Below are positions 51,534 through 61,040 of a stretch of DNA of 64,000 nt, in pieces (within the stretch, counting starts at the first letter, position 1; each line of letters opens with the position of its first letter). The DNA comes from Streptomyces gilvus (GTDB taxonomy: Bacteria > Actinomycetota > Actinomycetes > Streptomycetales > Streptomycetaceae). Position numbers and translations under genes: made by a program. The notes under the pieces were generated by a model, which was given only the letters and a program-made list of their open reading frames with translations, did not search any database and was not told the DNA's origin. The stretch lies in NCBI RefSeq assembly GCF_022513565.1, contig NZ_JAKWBE010000029.1, positions 48,993 to 112,992 of the forward strand, given 5' to 3'.

Positions 51534-52502
51534 ATGAGGAAGGCACGGCCGCCGCACGTGAGGGACACGAGAGAGAGCCGGCTGCTCCTGGTGCTGCTGA
51601 TCGCCGTCGCGTTCGCGCTGATCACGGTGGACATCCGCGGCGGGGAGGACTCCCCGGTCGACGGTGCCCGTCAGGCCGCGGCGACGGTCTTCGGGCCCAT
51701 CGAGAACGGCGTGTCGTCGGCGGTCGACCCGGTCGGCAACGCCGTCTCCGCGATCCGCGACTCCGGCAGCAAGCACGACCGGCTCGCCCGGCTGGAGCAG
51801 GAGAACGCGGCCCTCAAAGCCAGGCTGGGCAGCGACGACCGCAACGCCAGCCGCCTCAAACAGCTCGACAACATGATGCGGATCGCCGGCGAGGGCCAGT
51901 ACGGCATCAAGGGCGCCGAGGTCATCGCCATAGGGGCGGCCCAGGGCTTCTCCTGGACCATCACCATCGACGTCGGCGCCAACGACGGCATCAAGCGGGA
52001 CATGACCGTCCTCAACGGCGACGGTCTCGTCGGCCGCGTCACCACCGTCGGCCCGAACACCTCGACCGTCCTGCTCGCCAACGACCCCGACTTCACCGTC
52101 GGCACCCGCATGGAGGGCAGCGACGAACTCGGCTTCGCCTCCGGCCAGGGCGACCGGCCGCTGCGCGTCGAACTCCTCAACGGCAAGGCCGACGTGAAGA
52201 AGGGCGACCGCCTGGTCACCTTCGGCTCCGAGGCCGACAAGCCCTTCGTGCCCGGTGTCCCGGTCGGCGTCGTCTCCCGCGTCGAGCCCTCCGAGGGCGG
52301 CCTGACCCGCACCATCTACGTCACGCCCTACGTCGGCTTCACCAAGCTGGACATCGTCGGCGTGGTCGTCGAGGCCCCGAAGAGGGACCCGCGCGACACG
52401 GTGCTCCCGCCCAAGCCCCAGCCGACCCCGACGCCGACGGTGACCGTCACGGTCACCCCCTCGGCGACCGCGTCCCTCGACGGCCAGACCCAGCAGCAGT
52501 AG
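51534..52502 (+). CDS. mreC: Cell-shape protein MreC
   Basis: 322-aa membrane-anchored extracytoplasmic protein. One N-terminal transmembrane helix (LLLVLLIAVAFALITVDI), a coiled coil (HDRLARLEQENAALKARLGSDDRNASRLKQL), then the beta-rich MreC domain (VIAIGAAQGFSWTITIDVGANDGIKRDM...NGDGLVGRVTTVGPNTSTVLLANDP). The C-terminus adds a Pro/Thr-rich tail. It links MreB and MreD to the synthetic enzymes. ATG 51534 lacks an obvious ribosome site. Confidence 0.93.
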   Translation: MRKARPPHVRDTRESRLLLVLLIAVAFALITVDIRGGEDSPVDGARQAAATVFGPIENGVSSAVDPVGNAVSAIRDSGSKHDRLARLEQENAALKARLGSDDRNASRLKQLDNMMRIAGEGQYGIKGAEVIAIGAAQGFSWTITIDVGANDGIKRDMTVLNGDGLVGRVTTVGPNTSTVLLANDPDFTVGTRMEGSDELGFASGQGDRPLRVELLNGKADVKKGDRLVTFGSEADKPFVPGVPVGVVSRVEPSEGGLTRTIYVTPYVGFTKLDIVGVVVEAPKRDPRDTVLPPKPQPTPTPTVTVTVTPSATASLDGQTQQQ

Positions 52503-52515
52503 GAGCTGAATCCCC

Positions 52516-53196
52516 ATGCGCGTCAACCGGATCCTGCTCTCCTCGGCGCTGGTCGTCATCGCCCTGGTGGTCCAGGTGAGCGTCCTCGCCCGGCTCCATC
52601 TCCCCGGCGCCGTCCCCGACTTGCTGCTGCTGACCGTCCTGGGCCTCGCCATGGTGTACGGCCATGTGGGCGGCGCCCTCGTCGGCTTCGCCGCCGGCCT
52701 GCTCGCCGACCTCGCACCCCCGGCCGACCACGCGGCCGGCCGCTACGCCCTGGTGCTGTGCGTCACCGGCTACCTCGCCGGGCTGATCAAACCGGAGAAC
52801 GGCAGACTCAAGTCGGCCACCGGCCCCATGGTCGTCGTGGTCGCCGCCGCCATCGGCTCCACCCTGCTGTACGCCGGTGTCGGCGCCCTCGTCGGCGACA
52901 CCGCCGCCCGCCATGTCGGCCTGGTCAGCCTGCTGTTCACCGCCGCCCTCTACGACCTCCTGCTCGCCCCCTTCGTGGTCCCCGGGATCATGGCGCTGGC
53001 CCGGCGCGCGGACAACGACCCGCTCGCCGAGACCTCCTCCGCCGGAAAGAAGGCCACCGACATTTCCTCCGGCTGGATCTCCAACGGCACCGGCCTCAAG
53101 ATCGGCGGCCAGCGCGGCGGCCTCGGCTCCCTGAAGACCCGGGCCCGCACCCGCACCGCGCGGGTGGGCCGCATCAAGGGGGTCAAACGGCTGTGA
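52516..53196 (+). CDS. mreD: Cell-shape protein MreD with basic C-terminal tail
   Basis: 226-aa membrane protein with five or six helices (ILLSSALVVIALVVQVSVLA, LLLLTVLGLAMVYGHVGGALVGFAAGLLADLAP, VVVVAAAIGSTLLYAGVGAL, VSLLFTAALYDLLLAPFVV). The part after residue 170 is an extra cytoplasmic tail, Gly-rich then strongly basic (TRARTRTARVGRIKGVKRL), longer than in classical MreD. It starts 13 nt after mreC, so it is cotranscribed. Confidence 0.92.
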   Translation: MRVNRILLSSALVVIALVVQVSVLARLHLPGAVPDLLLLTVLGLAMVYGHVGGALVGFAAGLLADLAPPADHAAGRYALVLCVTGYLAGLIKPENGRLKSATGPMVVVVAAAIGSTLLYAGVGALVGDTAARHVGLVSLLFTAALYDLLLAPFVVPGIMALARRADNDPLAETSSAGKKATDISSGWISNGTGLKIGGQRGGLGSLKTRARTRTARVGRIKGVKRL

Positions 53197-53331
53197 GAAC
53201 AGCGGAGTTGGCGGCGGCGTTCACAGCTTGGTCGGATATGACACACCTACACGCTGAGAGGGGGAGGCAGCCGCAGTGACCAACGCCCACCCGTCTCCCA
53301 CCACCACCCTTCCAAGGAATGGGCTACGCCC

Positions 53332-55584
53332 ATGACCAACATTCCCGAGACGGGTCGCACCCCACGGGTCCAGATCAGGCTCGTCGTCATCCAGATCCTC
53401 GTCCTCTCCCTGCTCGGCACCCTCGGCGGCCGGCTGTGGTACCTGCAGATCCGGGAGGGCGCGCAGTACCAGAAGGAGGCCACGGGCAACCACGTCCAGC
53501 AGGTCGTCCAGCCCGCCGTGCGCGGCTCGATCCTGGACGCGCGGGGCGTGCCCCTCGCGGACAACGAGACCCGGCTGGTCGTCTCCGCCTCCCGCACCGA
53601 CCTGCTGAAGATGACGGACGACGGCAAGGCCGTCCTCACCAAGCTGGCCGGGGTCCTCGGCATGAAGCCCGCGGAGGTCATGCAGAAGGTCCGGCTGTGC
53701 GACGCCAAGACGCCCCAGCCGTGCTGGAACGGCTCGCCCTACCAGCCCATCCCGATCACCGACGAGGCGACGCCCCGTCAGGCCCTGCAGATCCGTGAGC
53801 GCTCCGAGGACTTCCCCGGCATCACCGCCGAGCCCGAGGCCGTACGCCGCTACCCCTCACCAGGCAAGGCCAACACCGCCCAGGTCCTCGGCTACCTCTC
53901 GCCGGTCACCGACGACGAGATCCAGCAGGCCAAGAACACCGACTCGCCCTATCTGCGCTCCGACCAGGTCGGCCGCTCGGGCCTGGAACGCGAGTACGAC
54001 AAGAAGCTGCGCGGCAAGGCCGGCGTCACCCGCTACGAGGTCGACAACCTCGGCCGGGTCATCGGCAAGGCCAAGTCCGACGCCGCCGAGCCCGGTTCGA
54101 ACCTGGTCACCAGCATCGACTCCCGCGTCCAGCGGGTCGCCGAGTACGAGCTGAACACCGCGATGAAGAAGGCCCGTGAGCAGTTCGACTCGATCACCGG
54201 CGAGAACTACAAGGCCGACTCCGGTGCCGTCGTGGTGATGGAGGCCAAGACCGGCCGTATCGTCGCCATGGCCTCCGCGCCGACCTACGACCCGAACGTC
54301 TGGGTGGGCGGCATCTCCGCCAAGGACTACCGGCAGCTCACCGGCAAGGACTCCGACTACCCGCTGCTCAACCGGGCCATACAGGGTCAGTCCGCGCCCG
54401 GTTCGACCTTCAAGGTGGTCTCCACGGCCGCCGCCGTCGAGGCCGGCTACGCCTGGGACGGCGGCTACCCCTGCACCAGCTCGTACTCCGTGGGCGGCCA
54501 GGTCTTCAAGAACTTCGAGGGCGAGAACTTCGGCCCCATCTCCCTCGGCCGCGCCCTGGAGGTCTCCTGCGACACCGTCTTCTACGGCCTCGCCGACCAG
54601 CAGTGGAAGAAGGACGGCGGCATCAACCCCAAGAAGGGCCAGCCCAAGGACTACTTCTACAAGGCCGCGCACCAGTTCGGCCTCGGCAAGGAGACCGGCG
54701 TCGACCTGCCCAACGAGGTCACCGGCCGCGTCCCCGACCGCCAGTGGAAGGAGGCGTACTGGAAGGCCAACAAGGACGCCTGGTGCAAGTCCGGCAAGAA
54801 GAACGGCAGCTACGTCGAGCGGATCGCCTACGAGAACTGCCTCGAGGGCAACAAGATGCGCGAGGGTGACTCGATCAACTACTCCATCGGCCAGGGCGAC
54901 ACCCTCGTCACGCCGATCCAGGAGGCCATGATCTACGGGGCGCTCGCCAACGGCGGCACCGAGTACGTGCCCACCATCGGCAAGGCCGTCATCAGCGCCG
55001 ACGGCAGGACCGTCCAGGAGATCAAGCCCAAGGTCAAGGCGAAGCTGCCGGTCACCCAGGCCACCCTCAAGGGCATCGACAAGGCCCTCGCCGGCGTCAT
55101 CACCAGCGGTACCGCAGCCTGGAAGTTCCAGGGCTGGCCCCAGGACAAGATCGAGCTGCACGCCAAGACCGGTACCGCGGAGGTCTACGGCAAGCAGACC
55201 ACCTCCTGGCTCGCCACCTACTCCAAGGACTACACGATCGTCATGACGATCGCCCAGGCCGGTACGGGCTCCGGCGCCTCCGGTGAGGCCGTCCGCAACA
55301 TCTACAGCGCCCTCTACGGCGTCCAGCCCGACGGCTCCATCGACAAGAGCAAGGCACTGCTGCCCACCCCGCAGACGGGCCTGCCGAAGGTCAAGGCCGA
55401 CGGCACGATCGCCTCCCCGAAGGTCGCCAAGGACCCCGTCAACGACCTCCAGAAGGCCACCGAACAGAGCACCGCCTCCCCGGACGGCACCCAGCCCGCC
55501 GGGACCACCCCCTCACCGACGGCCACCAACCGCAACACCCGCAGGCGACCTCGTAAGAGGGGAAGCCGGAGGATGCCGACATGA
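53332..55584 (+). CDS. Class B penicillin-binding protein 2 (elongation-type transpeptidase)
   Basis: 750-aa membrane-anchored transpeptidase. One N-terminal helix (LVVIQILVLSLLGTLGGRLWYL), then the pedestal domain, then the catalytic domain with Ser358-Thr-Phe-Lys361 (SxxK) and Lys612-Thr-Gly (KTGTAEVYG). A motif-2 candidate is in SCDTVFYG or in YSIGQGD. The C-terminus is a Pro/Thr-rich and basic tail. It works with RodA to build peptidoglycan. ATG 53332 has AAGGAA about 12 nt upstream. Its stop overlaps the rodA start (ATGA). Confidence 0.94.
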   Translation: MTNIPETGRTPRVQIRLVVIQILVLSLLGTLGGRLWYLQIREGAQYQKEATGNHVQQVVQPAVRGSILDARGVPLADNETRLVVSASRTDLLKMTDDGKAVLTKLAGVLGMKPAEVMQKVRLCDAKTPQPCWNGSPYQPIPITDEATPRQALQIRERSEDFPGITAEPEAVRRYPSPGKANTAQVLGYLSPVTDDEIQQAKNTDSPYLRSDQVGRSGLEREYDKKLRGKAGVTRYEVDNLGRVIGKAKSDAAEPGSNLVTSIDSRVQRVAEYELNTAMKKAREQFDSITGENYKADSGAVVVMEAKTGRIVAMASAPTYDPNVWVGGISAKDYRQLTGKDSDYPLLNRAIQGQSAPGSTFKVVSTAAAVEAGYAWDGGYPCTSSYSVGGQVFKNFEGENFGPISLGRALEVSCDTVFYGLADQQWKKDGGINPKKGQPKDYFYKAAHQFGLGKETGVDLPNEVTGRVPDRQWKEAYWKANKDAWCKSGKKNGSYVERIAYENCLEGNKMREGDSINYSIGQGDTLVTPIQEAMIYGALANGGTEYVPTIGKAVISADGRTVQEIKPKVKAKLPVTQATLKGIDKALAGVITSGTAAWKFQGWPQDKIELHAKTGTAEVYGKQTTSWLATYSKDYTIVMTIAQAGTGSGASGEAVRNIYSALYGVQPDGSIDKSKALLPTPQTGLPKVKADGTIASPKVAKDPVNDLQKATEQSTASPDGTQPAGTTPSPTATNRNTRRRPRKRGSRRMPT

Positions 55585-56780
55585 CCGGTGCCAACAGCTT
55601 CTCCGTCTCCGGGTACGGGCCCCGGCCCGCGGGCTGGACCCGGCTGCTCGCCCGCGACTCGCTCACCCGCCGGCTGGACTGGCCGATGCTGCTGTCGGCC
55701 GTCGCGCTCTCCGCGATCGGCTCGCTCCTGGTCTTCTCCGCGACCCGCAACCGCACGGAGATCAACCAGGGCGACCCGTACTACTTCCTGATCCGGCACA
55801 TCATGAACACCGGCATCGGCATCGCCCTGATGGTCGGCACGATCTGGCTCGGCCACCGCACCCTGCGCAACGTGGTGCCCATCCTCTACGGCCTCTCCCT
55901 GTTCGGGGTGCTGCTGGTGCTCACCCCGCTCGGCGCCACCATCAACGGCAGCCGCAACTGGATCGTCCTCGGCGGCGGCTTCTCCCTGCAGCCCGCCGAG
56001 TTCGTGAAGGTGTCGATCATCCTCGGCATGGCCATGCTGCTCTCGGCCCGGGTGGACGCGGGCGACCGGCCCCACCCCGACCACCGCACGGTCCTGCAGG
56101 CGCTGGGCCTGGCCGCCGTACCGATCATGATCGTGCTGCTCATGCCCGACCTCGGCACGGTCCTGGTCCTGGTCACGATCATCCTCGGCGTGCTGCTCGC
56201 CTCCGGCGCCTCCAACCGCTGGATCTTCGGCCTGCTCACGGCCGGCATCGTCGGCTGCATCGCCATCTGGCAGCTGCACATCCTGGACGAGTACCAGATC
56301 AACCGCTTCGCCGCCTTCGCCAACCCCAGCCTCGACCCGGCCGGCGTCGGCTACAACACCAACCAGGCCCGTATCGCGATCGGTTCGGGCGGACTCACCG
56401 GCGCCGGGCTCTTCCACGGCTCGCAGACCACCGGACAGTTCGTCCCCGAACAGCAGACGGACTTCGTCTTCACGGTCGCGGGGGAGGAGCTGGGCTTCGT
56501 CGGCGCGGGACTGATCATCCTCCTGCTCGGCGTGGTCCTGTGGCGGGCCTGCCGGATCGCCCGCGACTCGACCGAGCTGTACGGCACGATCGTCGCGGCC
56601 GGCATCGTCGCCTGGTTCGCCTTCCAGTCCTTCGAGAACATCGGCATGACCCTCGGGATCATGCCGGTCACCGGCCTGCCGCTGCCCTTCGTTTCGTACG
56701 GCGGCTCGTCCATGTTCGCGGTGTGGGTCGCCGTGGGACTGCTGCAGTCGATCAAGGTGCAGAGACCCATGTCGGCATAG
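55581..56780 (+). CDS. sfr: RodA/FtsW/SpoVE-family peptidoglycan polymerase
   Basis: 399-aa SEDS glycosyltransferase with ten membrane helices. SEDS signatures: GGGFSLQPAEFVKVSIILGMA, LMPDLGTVLVLVTIILGVLLASG, QARIAIGSGGLTGAGLFHGSQTTGQFVPEQQTDFVFTVAGEELGFVGA, and PLPFVSYGGSSM. It polymerises lipid II and partners the PBP2 encoded just upstream (4-bp ATGA overlap, so equal amounts are expected). In Streptomyces the gene at this place is named sfr. Confidence 0.95.
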   Translation: MTGANSFSVSGYGPRPAGWTRLLARDSLTRRLDWPMLLSAVALSAIGSLLVFSATRNRTEINQGDPYYFLIRHIMNTGIGIALMVGTIWLGHRTLRNVVPILYGLSLFGVLLVLTPLGATINGSRNWIVLGGGFSLQPAEFVKVSIILGMAMLLSARVDAGDRPHPDHRTVLQALGLAAVPIMIVLLMPDLGTVLVLVTIILGVLLASGASNRWIFGLLTAGIVGCIAIWQLHILDEYQINRFAAFANPSLDPAGVGYNTNQARIAIGSGGLTGAGLFHGSQTTGQFVPEQQTDFVFTVAGEELGFVGAGLIILLLGVVLWRACRIARDSTELYGTIVAAGIVAWFAFQSFENIGMTLGIMPVTGLPLPFVSYGGSSMFAVWVAVGLLQSIKVQRPMSA

Positions 56781-56854
56781 GACATCCCACGTTGCCCCTG
56801 GGTCCGCCCGGCATTCATGCCCGATGGTCCCTGCCGCCGGGAGCGGAATCCCAT

Positions 56855-56867
56855 TAGATTCAGGTCA
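56855..56867 (+). promoter_or_regulatory. -10 element giving a leaderless CYTH-CHAD transcript
   Basis: TAGATT (56855-56860) ends 6 nt before ATG 56867, with no ribosome site. The nearest -35 candidate is weak. Confidence 0.5.
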
Positions 56868-58375
56868 TGGCGGACACAAAGCGCGAGATCGAGCGGAAGT
56901 ACGAATCCGACGACAGCGGCCTGCCGGACCTGACCGGCGTGGCCGGTGTCGCGGCCGTCATCGACAAGGGTGTCGCCCACCTCGACGCCACCTACTACGA
57001 CACCGCCGACGAGCGCCTCGCCAGGTCCTCCATCACCCTGCGCCGCCGCACCGGAGGCTCCGACGCCGGCTGGCATCTGAAGTTCCCCGTCGCCCCCGGC
57101 GTCCGCGACGAGATCCGCGCCCCGCTCTCCGACACCGTCCCGCGCGTCATCGCCGGCCTGGTCCGCTCCCGGATCCGCGACGCCGAACTGCTGCCCGTGG
57201 TCCGCCTGCGCTCCGACCGCGACCTGTGGGACCTCGTCGACGCCGACGGCCGGCTGCTCGCCGAGGTGAGCATGGACGCCGTACAGGCCGAACGGCTCAC
57301 CGACGCCGGCGGCAGCGCCCAGTGGACCGAACTGGAGGTCGAACTCGCCGACGACGGCGACCCCGCCTTCCTCGACAAGGTCGACAAACGGCTGCGCAAG
57401 GCGGGCGTACGGCCCTCGAAGTCCGCGTCCAAGCTGGCCCGGGCGCTCGCTCAGACGGCACCCCGCGGCAGGAAGAAGCGCAAGCCGGCCCCCGCCGAGG
57501 CCCCGGTGACCGCCGGCGACCACGTCCTCGCCTACCTGCGCGAACAACGGGACGCGATCGTCGCGCTCGATCCCGCGGTACGCCAGGACGCGTACGACTC
57601 CGTGCACCGCATGCGGGTCGCCACCCGGCGCATGCGCAGCGCCTTCCGCTCCTACGGCAAGGTCCTCGACCGCCAGATCACCGACCCGCTCGGCGAGGAG
57701 CTGAAGTGGCTGGCCGGCGAACTCGGCGTCGACCGCGACCGCGAAGTGCTGACCGAACGCCTCACCGCCGCCCTCGCCGAGGTGCCCCGCCCCCTGATCC
57801 ACGGCCCCGTCCGCACCCGCATGCGCCTGTGGGCGAGCGCCCGCCGAGGAGGCTCGCGCCGCAGACTGACCGGCGTCCTCGACTCCAAGCGCTACCTCAC
57901 TCTGCTCGACGCCCTGGACGCGCTGGTCGACGCCCCGCCCCTGCTGAAGGCCGCCGGCGGAAAGCCCGAGAAGGTGATCTCCAAGGCCGTACGGAACGAC
58001 TTCGGAAAGCTCACCGAGCTCGTCGAACAGGCGGTGGCCCTGCCGCCCGGCCAGGACCGCGACCTCGCCCTGCACGAGGCCCGCAAGAAGGCCAAGCGGA
58101 CGCGGTACTCGGCGGAGGCGGCCGTCCCCGCGCTCGGCGACCCGGCGACCGCCCTGCTGAAGTCGATGAAGTCCCTCCAGACCCTCCTCGGCGACCACCA
58201 GGACAGCGTCATGACCCGCCAGACCCTGCGCGAGCTGTCCGCCGTGGCGCACGCGGCGGGGGAGAGCTCCTTCACGTACGGCCTGCTGTACGGGCGCGAG
58301 GAGCGGCGCGCGGAGCGGGCGGAGACGGAGCTGCCGGGGATGTGGGCGTCGGTGAAGGACGGTGCGGGCCTCTGA
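56867..58375 (+). CDS. CYTH and CHAD domain protein
   Basis: 502-aa fusion. The N-terminal CYTH (triphosphate tunnel metalloenzyme) domain has the ExExK motif at residues 8-12 (EIERK) and further acidic/basic strand pairs (HLDATYYDTADERLARSSITLRRRTGG). The C-terminal CHAD domain (about 215-500) has the conserved His/Arg helices VHRMRVATRRMRSAFRSY and LHEARKKAKRTRYSAEA. CHAD domains bind polyphosphate, and CYTH domains often hydrolyse triphosphates or bind polyphosphate. It probably acts on inorganic polyphosphate in the cytosol. Confidence 0.93.
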   Translation: MADTKREIERKYESDDSGLPDLTGVAGVAAVIDKGVAHLDATYYDTADERLARSSITLRRRTGGSDAGWHLKFPVAPGVRDEIRAPLSDTVPRVIAGLVRSRIRDAELLPVVRLRSDRDLWDLVDADGRLLAEVSMDAVQAERLTDAGGSAQWTELEVELADDGDPAFLDKVDKRLRKAGVRPSKSASKLARALAQTAPRGRKKRKPAPAEAPVTAGDHVLAYLREQRDAIVALDPAVRQDAYDSVHRMRVATRRMRSAFRSYGKVLDRQITDPLGEELKWLAGELGVDRDREVLTERLTAALAEVPRPLIHGPVRTRMRLWASARRGGSRRRLTGVLDSKRYLTLLDALDALVDAPPLLKAAGGKPEKVISKAVRNDFGKLTELVEQAVALPPGQDRDLALHEARKKAKRTRYSAEAAVPALGDPATALLKSMKSLQTLLGDHQDSVMTRQTLRELSAVAHAAGESSFTYGLLYGREERRAERAETELPGMWASVKDGAGL

Positions 58376-58518
58376 CCGTGCGGTGGTCATCCCACCGTGC
58401 GGTGGTCCTCCGGCCGTACGGAGGAGGGCTCGGCCCGCGTTAGGCTAGATGGTCACCCCTGTCGGATCACTGCTGTGAGTCCTGTCAGATCCGTCCGTCC
58501 CTTACGAAGGTTCGCGAG

Positions 58519-60498
<1,980 letters not shown>

Positions 60499-60499
60499 C

Positions 60500-60685
60500 G
60501 TGAGCGAGCCTCTTGCGCGGATTGCTGAGGCCCTGGCGGGGGCGAGTGAGGACGAAGTCGTCGCCGCCCTGGCTGCTGCCGGCGCTTCAGTGCGGCGGCC
60601 GTCGACGGCGCAGCGCGGGCCTAAGACGCCCTTGCCGGGGCCTGGAAACGCTTCGGGCATCCACTCAGAGGTGGAGTGGGTCTGA
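60500..60685 (+). CDS. Small hypothetical protein at the edge of the insertion
   Basis: 61-aa frame from GTG 60500, 1 nt after the radical SAM stop. The N-terminal half is a clear amphipathic helix pair (LARIAEALAGASEDEVVAALAAAGA); the rest is Arg/Pro/Gly-rich. GC bias at third positions still resembles the chromosome, so it lies on the left side of the composition change. No family recognised; it may be a short gene or the 5' remnant of a broken one. Confidence 0.4.
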   Translation: MSEPLARIAEALAGASEDEVVAALAAAGASVRRPSTAQRGPKTPLPGPGNASGIHSEVEWV

Positions 60686-61040
60686 GTCGCCGTAGGGCCT
60701 CTGCGGGGCAGTGAAGGCTTCCGAGTCCCCCTCAGAGTTCTGGAGGGGGACTGCGGCTTCTTGTCAGTTGACGAGACCGAGCGGCGAATTCGCGCGCTGG
60801 TAAACGGGTTGGTGAGCTGACATCGTCAAGCCGTCGGTGGAACCGCCCCCGCCTACAGATCGATGCTTGAGCGGTCGGAACAGCCGCTTGCGCCACCGCA
60901 CTGGTCGGCTCTGGTACCCGGACGGCTGCAGGTTCACCTGCCTGCATGAGCTGGTTCGATCTTGTACCCCTCCTCGATGTGTCGGTGGAGGTATGTCGAA
61001 ACAGGGCGCCAAGAGGCGGAGTTGAAGGCATCATGGCTGC
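60686..61040. other. 355-bp region at the left flank of the AT-rich gene
   Basis: It contains a terminator-like hairpin at 60724-60752 and a small palindrome GCAGGTTCACCTGC (60929-60942). Base composition falls gradually toward 61000. Short open frames exist but none has a ribosome site and coding bias. No integrase, att repeat or tRNA is visible. Confidence 0.45.
60724..60752. terminator. Hairpin downstream of the small hypothetical gene
   Basis: AGTCCCCCTC (60724-60733), loop AGAGTTCTG, GAGGGGGACT (60743-60752): a perfect 10-bp stem. It separates the radical SAM transcript from the acquired gene. Confidence 0.75.
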
